Assembly: GCA_037576215.1 (NCBI GenBank)
Contig: JBANDB010000001.1
Coordinates: forward strand, 7,006,001-7,070,000
Reading direction: 5' to 3'
DNA length: 64,000 nucleotides
From: Armillaria gallica
Taxonomy: Eukaryota > Basidiomycota > Agaricomycetes > Agaricales > Physalacriaceae
In this document: positions 23,120 through 34,437 of the stretch, piece after piece
How positions within the stretch are numbered: position 1 is the stretch's first letter
Layout of the letters: every line of letters starts with the position of its first letter
Translations under genes and position numbers: made by a program
The notes under the pieces: model-generated
The model's input: only the letters and a program-made list of their open reading frames with translations
Databases searched by the model: none
What the model was told of the DNA's origin: nothing

Positions 23120-26100
23120 TTGGTTGTACCAAACTTTTCTCCCTGTGTGTGGATCTGTATAAGACTGTCAGTCCTCTTGTCTTTTTATAACCCTGTCAAC
23201 ATGTTCGGTGAGATATTCCTCGATGAGCTCATCAGTGTCCATGTCACTTTCCCGTACCCAACTGTTCAATTCAGGTCCATAGCCCTTCCATTTAACGAAA
23301 TAGTCCATTACCATGTTGGGCGGCTCTCCTCATCTTCCCCAAACTTGACGTTGTCTGCTGTTTAAGACTTTTTCGACTTCATAATGTTCTTCACTGTCTA
23401 TAAGATCTGGCAGTGGGGGAGGTGGTTGTTCCTGATTAGGGAACGCCGGAGGAACGTATGGAGTGAGCAATGCTTCATTAAAGGTTGGGTGAATCTTCCA
23501 GTTAGCTGGTAGGGCGAGGGTGTACACTGAGGCACCTTTCTTGTCTTTGATTTCAAAGGGGCCTGTCCATTTGTTGTCGAGCTTCTTTTTTGGATGGGGA
23601 AGGTGGAGGTTGGATGTATCGAGCCAAACCTTGTCGCCTATTTTGTATTCAATGGCTGGGCATTTTGATTTGTTGTATTGTGCCTTCATCTACAGTGCAG
23701 CCTTCTCAAGTGACTTCTTGGCGGCAGTGTGGATCTCCTGCATTTTAGAGATGAACATGTTCGAGGCTGGGGTATGGAAAGGGGCGGCGGGCTTCGCTCC
23801 TGGTAGTACGGCGGGGTTATAGCCATAGTTGACTTCAAAGGGACTCTTGCCGGTGGCGGAATGTGTTCGGTTATTATGGGCGAACGCGGCGAGGGAGAGC
23901 CATTCTGCCCAATCGGTCTGGAGATGGTTGACGAACATTTGAAGGTACTTTTTGATTTCTTGGTTGACCTGTTCGGTCTGTCCATCCATCTGAGGGTGAT
24001 AGGCTGTAGATGCATTGCCTTTAATAGAGAGGAGGTCATAGAGGTCCTTCATGAACTTCGATATGAACACGGTTCCTCTGTCTGAGATAATGACCTGGGG
24101 CATCCTGTGCTTGGTGTATACTTTGTCTCATAGAATCCTTGCCCATCCTTCTGACGATAGTTCTGTGGAGCATGCGACAGGAATGATCTCCTTTGAGAAT
24201 CAGTCGACGATTACGAGGATGGCATCGCAGCCATTGCTTTTAGGTAGTCCCATTACCATGTCTACCGAAATGTGGGTCCATGGGCGTGAGGGTACTTCAT
24301 TAGGATGGAGGGGCGCTGCCTTTGCCTGAGCACTGCTTTTTGTTCGTTGACAAGTCTTGCAGGCTCGAATGTAGGCTTCAATGTCCTTCTTCATCTTTGG
24401 ACACCAGAACTCACGTAACATGAGCTCTTTGGTCTTCTCGATACCCGGGTGTCCAGCAGTGATATGGTCATGAGATTGGGCAATGATTTCCCCTTGAAGA
24501 GCATGATCTCGGGGCACATAGATCCTCCCATCGTACCAGATAAACCCATCCTTCATTTTCATGCCACAATCATGGTTAACGGAGCCAGCGACATTGGTGT
24601 CCCAGAGATGAACTTTTCTGGTGGCAGTCTGTACATTTTGATGGGTCTCTTCAATAGTCGGCATGATCATTGCCCTGAAGTGTTCAGGGGACAGGACTAC
24701 TACCTGGTCGTTATCGTCCTGTTCCTGGTCGTGATCAGCCCGCTGCGATAAGAGATCAGCCTTTTTGTTGGAAGTTCCAGCTTTATGATGGAGGGTGAAG
24801 TGGTACTTGGCCAGCTCAGTGATCCAGTGGGCTTGTCGTCGGTTTACCTTCTGAGGCTTTCGGAAATACTGGAGGTTCTGGTGATCCGTCCAGATTTTGA
24901 AGTCTTGGTGCGTGCCCATCAGGTAGTGCCTCCATTCCTCGAGGGCGAGCATGATTGCTAGAAGTTCCTTGTCATAGATCTCATAGTTACGTTCAGTAAC
25001 CGAGAGAGCTTTGGATAGGAACAATACGGGTCTCCACTTGCCATCCTGTTCTTGGGAGAGGACTGCACCGATGGCCCCTTCGCTAGCATCTGCTTCGACC
25101 CTGAACTTCCCTTCGTTGGTTGGTATAGCGAGCACTACATCCTCGGCTAATTGCTTCTTCAGCTGCTCGAAAGCCTCCTGTTGGGCCTTGCCCCATTTCC
25201 ATGCGTTGTTGCCTATTAATTGAGTCATGGGTTTTACAATTTTGCTGTAGTTCTTTATGAAGCGTCGGTAGAAGTTGGTGAACCCTAGGAAAGACTGGAG
25301 TTCCTTCTTCTTGGTCGGCACTGGCCAGTCAAGGATTCCCTTGATCTTGACAGGGTCCATCTGGATACTGCCTTCGCTGATGGTGATGCTTAGATACTCC
25401 ATTTCTAAAACCTTGAACTTGCACTTCTCGGCCTTAAGGAACAGTTTATGTTTCTGCAGGGTTGCCAATACTTCTCAGGTGATTCGACGGTGCTCCTCCT
25501 TGGTTTTCGACATGATGAGGATGTCATCGAGGTAAATGGTGACTTTCCCGGACGCAATGAGGTCTTTAAAAATGTCGTTCATCATCCACTGGAAGGTGGC
25601 AGGTGAGTTGGTGAGCCCAAAGAACATTACCATGGGTTTGTACAGGCTGCGGTTAGTTCTGAAAGCTGCCTTCCACTCGTTGCCCGTTTTGATGCAGACA
25701 TTATTGTACCCCCATCGAACGTCTAGTTTAGAGAAGTACTTGGCGCTGCACAGTTTGTCCATGAGTTCTGAGATTAAAGGAAGCAGGTATTGATTTTTGA
25801 TCGTCATTTCGTTAAGCTTCCGATAATCTTGAACAGGTCTCAGCTTCCTGTCCTTTTTTTTGATGAAGAAGAATGGTGAGGCCATGGGCGACTTGGAGGG
25901 TCATATCCTTCTGCTGGCTAGGTTCTCGTCGAGGAATTTGTCCAGCTCCTCTTGTTCTGCTCGATTGAGCGGGTAGACTTTGCAGTCAAGATTGGCGTTA
26001 GCATTTGGAATGAGCTCAATAGCGTGGTCCCATGGTTTCGGCTTGGGGAGTTCATCAAAGCTCTCTTTGTCAAATAAGTCTTTGAAGTCTCAGCACCATT

Positions 26101-26869
26101 CAGGGACCATTTCCTCAAACGTCCTGGCCCTCTTTTCTGTGTTTGCCTTGGCTGCCAGGTCATTGGCTACATGCCGCATCGCCCTGATATAGATGGCTTC
26201 TTCGAAGTTTATTGCAAGGATGGTGTCGCCTTCTTCAAGCTCTTCGTCCCACTTGTCATACAGGTCTGCATCTGGTAACGGGATTGGGGTGTGACGGCAC
26301 TGGCATCGGGCAAAGATCATCTTCCCAGTTTGCCAGTTGATTAGCAGATTGTGCCTTACTAACCAATTGTGCCCAAGGAAGACGTCACGATCTTTTAGAT
26401 CGGTGACAGCCAGATCTAGGCATTCGGCATGATCCCCGATGATGATGTGTAATTGGGTGAAGGCGGTGATCTGCCCTGCACTATTTTTTGATCCGTCCAC
26501 ATTATATACAGTGATGGGTGCCGCTGTTGCATGAGTGGGGATATTGTGCTTCTCAACAAAGGCTCAGTTGATGGCGCTGCTAGTGCAACCGCTGTCAACC
26601 AGAGCCGAGGAGGCAATGCGAGTGTGGCTCCCCAGTATCCCAACCTGGACATCAGTTGTCAGGGCCTTCTCACCTCCGCTCAATTGGCAAATGTAGTGTT
26701 TGGGTTGTCGGAGTTCGTCCATCCATCCCAGTGCATTGATGCAGGTGGTTTTCCTCAGCCCGTCGATCATCTCATCAACCACCTCTTCAATCCACGTTTT
26801 GTGGATCCAGTTCTTTAGGATCGCCTTCACTTCCGATTCAGTTCTTGCCTCCTTGATACCTCGTAGCAT
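23120..26869 (-). pseudogene. Gypsy pol: protease, RT, RNase H, integrase, chromodomain tail
   Basis: Reading leftwards: an aspartic protease with LVDSGCTSSAIN (about 26565-26600); reverse transcriptase with the YLDD box ([10 protein letters not shown], about 25500-25530); RNase H with DASEGAIGAVLSQ and DHQNL; an integrase zinc-binding region (HITAGHP...CKTCQRTK) and core with SDRGTVF; a GDKVWL segment; and a chromodomain-like tail with FVKWKGYG...SWV near 23260-23330. In-frame stops occur around 26565, 26090, 25898, 25477, 24200, 24132 and 23330 (all TGA) and 23690 (TAG). Apart from these the frame is largely preserved, so decay was by point mutation rather than rearrangement. Confidence 0.9.
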
Positions 26870-27948
26870 CCATTCTGCCTCAAATGGCTTGAGCCATGTT
26901 CATGGGACCTTCCCAGTCTTCACGCCGGAACCTGACAGTTTGGCTATCATTGACTGGGTCTCCTCAGGGATAGACGGAGGGCAATGGCTAGGCTTTCGAC
27001 TCATTCGAAAGCTGGTGTCATCTTCGTTGTCAGGAATCTCCTCAATCTGTACTGGATGCCCCCTATTCACCGCCTGGGCACTAGTGACTCTCCCCTGTTC
27101 GTCGGCCACGCGGTATTCCTTCGAGTCATATCTCGAGGAGTTGTGTCTTGAGGACTCTTGCTGCGACTGGGTGGGATGCAGGGTATGTATCCGCTCTTGA
27201 TCTCCCTCGGTGAAGTGTGGGGTGCGTTTCTCAGAGGGGTCACCTTGGGTGACAGGTTCAGCTTGTACCAAATGAATGGTTTTATCAGCTTTGCCAACTC
27301 CCTCTGAGCCCTCTGGGTCCCCCATTGCTTTCAGTGCCTCAATATCTGTAACTACTTCCTTGGTTGTGGTCAAAGTTCCCTCCTTCGACAACCTTGCACA
27401 GCCCTCTGTGAGCAGGGGAGACGATGTTACGGTGTTGGTCTCCAATTCCTCAAGTGTTGAGGGAATTCTGTCCATGGACAGGGTTGCTTCGTCAGAGCTT
27501 GAGTAAGACTCTCGCTCTGCCCTACCCAGTCATGCATTCATCACTGCAGCGGTCTCGCTAGGAGAGGGCCTCGACTGGTGTGGCACCGTTATGGTAGGTG
27601 TTACTATGGTGGGTAACTTTTTGTCTGCTGCTTTCACTCTGGATGAGCTACTGGCTGGACGTTTAGCTGGTTGTGCAGTCCTGGGGTCAGCCACCCCATC
27701 TGCCTGTTTTGATTCTTCCTTAGTTTCTGTCTTGGTAGCAAAGTCACAAAAGGGTATATTCGAATGCGTGTTTTCAACTACAGAAGTACAGTAAGCCTGA
27801 CTAGCGGGTGATGAGTGCGTACCAGATGAAACTAAGTCCTTAGCTGAGTCAGTCAAATTGTTTACTGCTCAGCTCTGTCTTTTACCTCCTCAACTTTTGA
27901 GTCCATTTTCTCGTTCGTTGCTACATGGTCCCAGTAGTAATTGAGGCA

Positions 27949-30411
27949 TCATAGCACCTCTTCCTTTGTTTTTGGCGACTTGGGGCAGTCTCGTTTGAAG
28001 TGTCCGATTTGGCCGCATCGGTAACACTTTGCCTTGGCGTGAACAGCATCGATATCCATTGACTTGCCTGCTCCCCCATAAGTCGTACCCATTCCCATCT
28101 GCTTTTCTGGGATACTGCTCTGCTGCTGCTGATTCCCCTTTGTCGTTGGGGCTGTATTCATCTTTACTTGCTGCTTCCATTCAGTTACTTTAGCGCCCCC
28201 CTGCTCTGCCTTCCGCATCCTCCAATTATGGTCAATATGCAGTATTCGCCGTTTCCATTCTTGGTAGTTGGTCGGGACCTCTCCATCAGACACGTAGATG
28301 ATGTCTTTGGTGGTCGAGCGGCATGCCTTCTTGACTTGGGCTACCATCATCTGGTCGATGCCAAGAACTCCTGCTTCGAAGGCTAGCGACTTGAACTGCT
28401 GGAAGAACAAGTCACTGTCAGGGAAACCGCTCTGGCGGAGCTTTTCCCACTGCACAAACTTGATCTCCACATTGGCATCCTTCCAGAACTGTCATCTGAC
28501 CTCCTCCACAAACTGTTCGTAGGCTGGATACAATTGATCCCCGTTGACGTTCCTTCTTAGTTCTCACGCACACGATTCCCACCACACTTGGGCATCCCTG
28601 CTGAAGTGTGAAGCGCAGAAGATAACCTTGTGGGGGTGGTCATGAAAGTGCTGATTGAACACCGAGAAGTACATGTTGCACTGGGAGAAGAACCATGCGA
28701 TGTCGTTGGAGTCGTCATTAAAGTTTTCAGGCTCTTTTACCATGTTAGGTTTCAGCGAAGCCCATGGTCCCATGTTAGCTGCATCAAGGACCCATGGATT
28801 AGGGGGATCCGGTGGCCCAGGTGGCGGCAGGTATCGAGGTGGTGCCCATCTCTGGGTAATCACGGGTGGTGGCGGCGGTGGTCCTGAGGGCGGCTGCAGT
28901 TTGCTAGGTGGCGGGGGTTGGTTCGATGATCCTGCGCTGTCGTTGGCATTGGTGGCAGCAAAGAGTCTGGGTCGTCCCTGCATGCCTGGCAGTCCATACC
29001 CTCGGGGGTATGTGTAACTTGGTGCCGTGGGGGCATAACCCGGTTGCCACCTCAGGTAATCAGGTACTGTAACCCGCGGCGGGGGTACTGGGGGTTCGTC
29101 CTCCATTGGTTCTGGTGTGTATGTCACAGGCGGCAAATCGACCAGGGGTCATTGATATCGGGCCGGTACCTCAACCTGGTGATTGTGATGAATCATATTA
29201 TAGGCAAGGCAGGCAAAATGAATGGCTTCTTCCTTCAGTATGTAGTCATATCTGTAATACGCGTAATCCCTCCCTGCCGGCGTCAGGGCCCAGTTCGGGT
29301 CCGCTGTCAATTCTTCCCTGAAGTGATCAAATAATCCTTCTAGGGGTATGTCGACTAGTATGCGGGGAATTTGGACCAGTTTGCCTGTCGACAGGAGGTA
29401 CAGGGCCCGGCCAATGGTTATCGGGGTGGTCGGCTGGAGGAGTATTCAGGGCTGGTGCGATGGGGATTGGCGAGGCGGAGGGGCTCTTTCTTCTGACGAT
29501 CCTGTTGACATACTCCTCGGCAGGGAGGACCTCGGTTCTGGAGCTCCAGGCAGTGTGGTATATGGTTTCTCCTCTATCATTGATCTGGACATCGGGCTCC
29601 GACTGTCGCTCAAAGATCTCTCTGAACGCCTCCACCCGCTCTCCCTCGGCTCTCCTCCTATCATGATCGTACTGGTTGAGACCGTCTGCACCTGGGTGGT
29701 AATACTCATCGAGCTCCTGCACGACATTGATGGCCGATCTAGGTGGCTCCCTCCTTCTCCTTGGTATGTCAAGTCTGTCAATGGCTGCTGGAGCTCCTCA
29801 TGGGGGAAACTCCGGCGTAGACTGTCAGGTGGCCTCTGGGGGAGTGGGAGACCGGGTTGCGATTCGTATTGGCTCGCCCCAGTTGGTGACCGCAGGATAG
29901 TCGGGGTCTGGTGAGGGTGGTCTATATGGATTTCCTTGATGGGGGAAGAAGGCTGTGTAGGGTAAATTGAGGTTGTCCCAGACGAGGTCAAGCTTGGAAG
30001 TGGAGCTGACGCGTATCTCGTAGGGATCTGCGATGGCTGTTGGTATCCTGCTACTCCCATGACGACCGCCGGGAGGTTGCTCAGGGGCTGGGGATGTGCC
30101 TGGGCCTGTTCCCCCCAGGCCGAGTCAGACGAGGTACCTTGCCAAGTCTGCAGCTGTGGGAACAGCTCGTGCTGTTGGATGGGGGGTAGCGCCGGCAGAC
30201 TGGTGAGTGGAAGGGTCGGCAGAAAGCTGGATGAAGGGGAGCCTTGCTCCAGTAGAACCTCCTTCACTTCCTTCCTGAACACCAACCTCCATCTCCCTAA
30301 GAACGTCTTCTTCATCTCTCCTGTCGATGCTAGAGTGCTCATCGATTGCTGGTGCTCACTGCGGTACAGGTGGGTAGAAGTGCGCCGGTGGTGGCTGCTG
30401 TGGGAGGACAT
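27949..30411 (-). pseudogene. Gypsy gag with CCHC zinc knuckle
   Basis: The N-terminal part (30411-29446) is Pro/Ser/Gln-rich. It continues in other frames (29722-29327, then 29136-28564), so at least one frameshift is present. The 29136-28564 part has a long Pro-rich stretch and then a capsid-like FNDDSNDIAWFFSQCNMYF. The last part (28470-27949) ends with the nucleic-acid-binding knuckle CYRCGQIGHFKRDC. TGA stops at 28564-28566 and about 28497 lie between the capsid-like segments. The stretch 26900-27860 between knuckle and protease encodes a hydrophilic linker and is also broken by TGA. Confidence 0.8.
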
Positions 30412-30609
30412 AGTTTAAAGGTGGTGGGGGGTACTGAATCCTTCTGTTGCATCTGTGACAAGTTGTTCTTTGGTAGTGTATAATAGCCAATATGAGGGCT
30501 GCTGAAAAGAATGCTAACCCGACACCGAGATAGACTGCGGATAGTAGGATCTCGAGAGTCGTCGACATGTAGGCTCCGGTTAAGGAGCAAGGGAAAGCTT
30601 CGAGCTAAT

Positions 30610-31032
30610 TATTAGACCTGAACTCCTATCAAGGATAAACACCAGCTGTCTTGCATTCAGGCAGTCACCGATGAGTCCCTTAACAATAAGCGATCCAGCT
30701 AAGTCTTAGACTCTTAGTGGTGAATTAAGCAATAGTTTTCGGTATGGATTAAAGTTAGCTCGAAGCTGGGGTACATACAGTGAGAGCTACTACTTAAGTA
30801 TTCAAAGTGAGGGTTCTAATAATAGACTGTGTGAAAAGGATAAGGTTCATGAGCATGTGTAGTTGGAGTAAGAACATGTGAGCACGCAATAGCGAAGCGA
30901 GGTTGTGCGACAATGAAGAGATAACATGGGAATGTCGTCCTGCTACTTGGATACCCCTATGATCAGTGGCCCGCCTGGTCCAGTTGTGAGAGATAAGATA
31001 AGATAAAGGCAAAAAATGAATAAATTGTAACA
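30610..31032 (-). repeat. 5' LTR of the Gypsy element (right on plus strand)
   Basis: 423 bp with the same ends as the left LTR. It has lost more CpG than its partner, for example TCGCG in the left LTR against TTGCA here. Confidence 0.92.
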
Positions 31033-31344
31033 CTCACAAATACAATACCCCAGATGAAAAGGCAGCCGCTCATGCTCAGGCACAGCAGGGCTACTACGAA
31101 CAGTGTGTATAATGATTCATTCTTCTGCGATTCCTGCTGGATACTTTTGCTTCCAGAAATCGTGAACATGTGTGTCGCAAGGTGCAGAGAAACTATCACA
31201 AAGGCTCCAGCAACTATGAGCGTGATCACCATCACGTCGTTTCCACACAACCCCGACGGCCCCGTCCTCATGGTGCCCCAAAGGCACCTTGGTGCGTTTA
31301 TTCATTTGTTCAAGCTTCTGTTGCCTCAACACTATTTCTACAGG

Positions 31345-32897
31345 ATGTCAAAAGTCGCAACCCCCGAGGACTGGAGACGTGGGATCGACAGCATCCAAAA
31401 CAAGCTCGCTCAATGCTTGGAAAAGCAAAGCCCTGCTTCTATTGCAGCTATTGCGTATGCTGAGGCGACTGGGCCCGGTGCTGCTGACCCGGGAGCTGCC
31501 ATCGGGACTGTGCTGCGACCATTCACCAAATTGCATGGCCGGATAAATCTCATTGCGACTAACATTTATCGAAAAGTTGGCTGCACGGATTTGTGGAAGG
31601 AGGTGACAGTGGTCTGCCTGGCTGTCAAAGAAGTGGTGGACTTGTTGGAGGATTTATTATGCTCTGCCCTCTCGGGCACCGATGAGCTACGTTCAACATT
31701 CCGTGAAGGTACACTAGCCTACTTGACTGTATAGCCTCAATACAGTCTTTTCCATTATATCCGCGGTGTCAGCCGTGTTTCTTCCATTCTTGGAATATGA
31801 CAGACTTTGAATTTCAAGACGGTTTGTTCTTTTCTCCCTCCGTGACAACCTTGAAGACGACAGACCAACAAGTTACCTTCCTTGTCTCTACCGCATCCCA
31901 CCTGTAATCTCATCTCGTGGACATGACCTTGAAGACACTACACCATGTGCCTGGCTACCACTTCTTCACAACACTTCTTGGACTGCTTGCCCACACATCA
32001 AACCATTTACGGACAAGGGGGACTCTGAAGCTCCGCATCACTCTGATGTTCACTTCGTTGTTTCCTCGGACTATACTATGTCACACAATGAGGATGCTAA
32101 CTGTTGGGGTTTACCTCCACAACCAGTAGGTGGCTCATTTTTGGATTCTGGTGTTAACCTTCTCGGATTTGCAGACACGTATACCCAAAACACTCATCGA
32201 CGCACAGATGGAGAGGACCCTTAGAGAGCACCTGGACATCTACATATGTGCCATCGAGCGGGAAGAGAGCACGAACTTTTGGACATGGTTTTTGGACATG
32301 TGGGTCAGGGTTCATCCAGAGACGGTGACCAATCCTTGGAAACGTGAATTCAAGGCTAGTGTGTTTGCCTGCTATAAGGTATGTATTGGATATCTTCTGG
32401 TAGATGCTTGTATCTGGATTCCCCAACAGCACCTGGAACAATGGCTCAACTGGAATGGTGGTCAGACAGCGAAGGACGACATTGCCACATCCTACCGCCG
32501 GACACCATCCCCTGAGACAGATAACTCTTCCAGCAAGACAGGCTCATTGTCAGGCAACTCGGAGGCTTCCTCGCAATACAATGCATGGAGTGCAAGCCCA
32601 TCTTGTGCTAGTTCTGACCTAGGATGGGCTGACAACGGATACAAAACAGAGGCTACTGGTGCCAAGAACACCTCCAAGGGCAAGAAGGTTGGATTTGAGC
32701 TTAGGCTCAGAGCGAAGACTAGGCTCCTGTACTGGCATGCGGCGCTACCTACAGGACATGCAGATGATGCCCGTGAATGGGAGAGACTTGATGTGGATGC
32801 GTGGGTCGAGGCTACAGGGTACGATGAGGTTGAAGCTGAGGCACGGGTTACCAGTCTGACTGTTGGCGGTGTCACTACCAGGTATGATGTGGTATGA
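31345..32897 (+). CDS. Uncharacterised multi-exon protein upstream of KDZ
   Basis: The ATG at 31345 opens a frame for about 120 codons (MSKVATPEDWRRGID..., with a helical Ala-rich region and KEVVDLLEDLL) up to a GT donor near 31707. Later exons are 32175-32378 (RIPKTLIDAQMERTLREHLD...NFWTWFLDMWVRVHP) and 32430 to about 32881-32897. The latter is Ser-rich with a second conserved-looking block (WHAALPTGHADDAREWERLD). The 51-bp intron 32379-32429 has GTATGT...ACAG but is also open in frame, so it may be retained. The exon between 31707 and 32175 is not resolved. No domain recognised. Codon use and intron style look like a real gene, and its position 5' of the KDZ transposase leaves open that it is a passenger of that element. 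Confidence 0.5.
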
Positions 32898-33732
32898 TAT
32901 TCTAGAAATTCATATTTGTAGACTATTTACCATCATATGAAAAAGGCTCTTGTTTGGCTAGTACCCGAGCTCTATTACCAATAATTGCAATCTCTCCACC
33001 AACTTCAGTGCTCTATGATGCGAAGACTCCTCAAAAAAACCAAGATCATCGCCGATGCTGTCTTCGATGAGAACGATCTCGATGGCAGTTCCGACACTCC
33101 CTCTCCAGTATGCATGCGACATACTGACTTTAATGTGAACAGTGGATCTCATTTACGATCCACCACAAGCTATCACGACGCTCCTCCCAGCCCTGTCAAA
33201 CCCAAGAGTACGTTTCGTGATCCCATCCTGGATGCAGATGATCTGTCCTGGCTAGACAGTCCCACACTGGACGAAGAAAATAACGATTCAGACTCTGAAT
33301 ACGAGGACAATCCTCATGCTGCTATGGATCCCCAGGGATCAACAGAGGATGCAGCTATTCAACAGGCAAGTCGGCTGTTTGCTTTTTCATTCCACTCAAG
33401 AATAACTTGATCAGGATGATCCCCATCTTCAGGACTGGCTCCCGTGGATCTGGGATTTCTTGGAGGAGCTTTTCAGACACGAATTGGTGGACCAGTTTGC
33501 CACTCAATGTGCAGGATGTCAAGCGTCCACATCAGAAGATGGTGTGACATTGTATTGATGCAGCTCATGTAATGAGCGTTTTTTGTTCTGTTCAGAGTGT
33601 ACGGTGCAGCGACATTACGCAAATCCCTTTCATCATATCCAGGTATGGTGTTTCCGTCCGTATCAAGTGCTCGTTCTCATCACATTTAGGAATGGACTGG
33701 GACTTTCTTCAAGCGCACCACCCTAGGTGAAC

Positions 33733-34437
33733 TAGTGATGTTCGGGTCGGGTCAGGCAGGGTTTTGAGGGCTTGGGCTGGGTAGTTGAGGGCTTGGGTCG
33801 ACGTTTTTACAAGCCCAAGCCTTAAGCCCTGACCCAGGTCGGGTCGGGTCGGGCTTGGGTAGTAGGCCTAGGCTTGATATATATAGTGCGTCAAAGAAGT
33901 ACATGAATATCTACTCTGCTTCATAACAATCATCGTCAAGATTGATTGATAGGACGTACCTGATATTGCTTTTAATCATATTTCCACCTTTCTAGGCGTG
34001 GATGGCCACTTATGACATACTTTGACCTCCAATATGTCATTTTCTGGAGGTCAAAGTACGTCATAATTGAGCATCTGCGGAAATACGGGTTCAGAAACCA
34101 GGATAACCATGATAGAACAACATGGATAGGCAAATATTATAATTTGATATAGAGATTAATAATCGTGCTGGACAGAAAACTGAGGCGACGTGGACGTGAG
34201 AGTCAAGAAGAAAGCTGTGATCACTGATCAGTTGTTTCAGCAGTGGATCACATGATATCAGATGCCGTTCAATGCCGACACTGATCATTGGGCTGAAAGC
34301 CCAGGGCTTGGGCTTTCCTGAGTCGACACCCGAGCCTTGAGCCCACCAAAGCCCAGCATGAGGGTCGGGCTTTTCAGGGTCGGGTTGGGCTGGGTTGGGC
34401 CGGGTCGCAGGCTTTGAGCCTGACCCGAACATCACTA
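33733..34437. mobile_element. hAT-like MITE inside the KDZ gene (705 bp)
   Basis: The ends are TAGTGATGTTCGGGTCGGG (33733) and its complement ending CGAACATCACTA (34437). It is flanked by a perfect 8-bp duplication AGGTGAAC (33725-33732 and 34438-34445). The 8-bp duplication and TAGTGATG ends are typical of hAT elements. Removing the insert and one duplication restores KDZ reading (TTLGELG). The interior has many GGGTCGGG/GGGCTTGG repeats near both ends and a central hairpin, and no transposase. Confidence 0.9.
34012..34063. repeat. Hairpin in the centre of the MITE
   Basis: The arms ATGACATACTTTGACCTCC (34012-34030) and GGAGGTCAAAGTACGTCAT (34046-34064) pair over 18 of 19 bases around a 15-base loop. 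Confidence 0.8.

Larger units (their letters stand above)
22578..31032 (-). mobile_element. Ty3/Gypsy LTR retrotransposon, complete, inactive
   Basis: An 8455-bp element on the minus strand with 423-bp LTRs, a CTCAC target duplication, a polypurine tract by the 3' LTR and gag-pol in the order gag, CCHC knuckle, protease, RT, RNase H, integrase, chromodomain-like tail. That order is Ty3/Gypsy, and the C-terminal domain suggests the chromovirus branch. The coding region is interrupted by a dozen or so stops, nearly all TGA where CGA would fit, and by at least one frameshift in gag. Confidence 0.95.

Noticed and set aside
30339..30609. Primer binding site next to the 5' LTR
   Set aside because: The sequence after the LTR (ATTAGCTCGAAGC in element orientation) does not clearly match a tRNA 3' end that I can verify.
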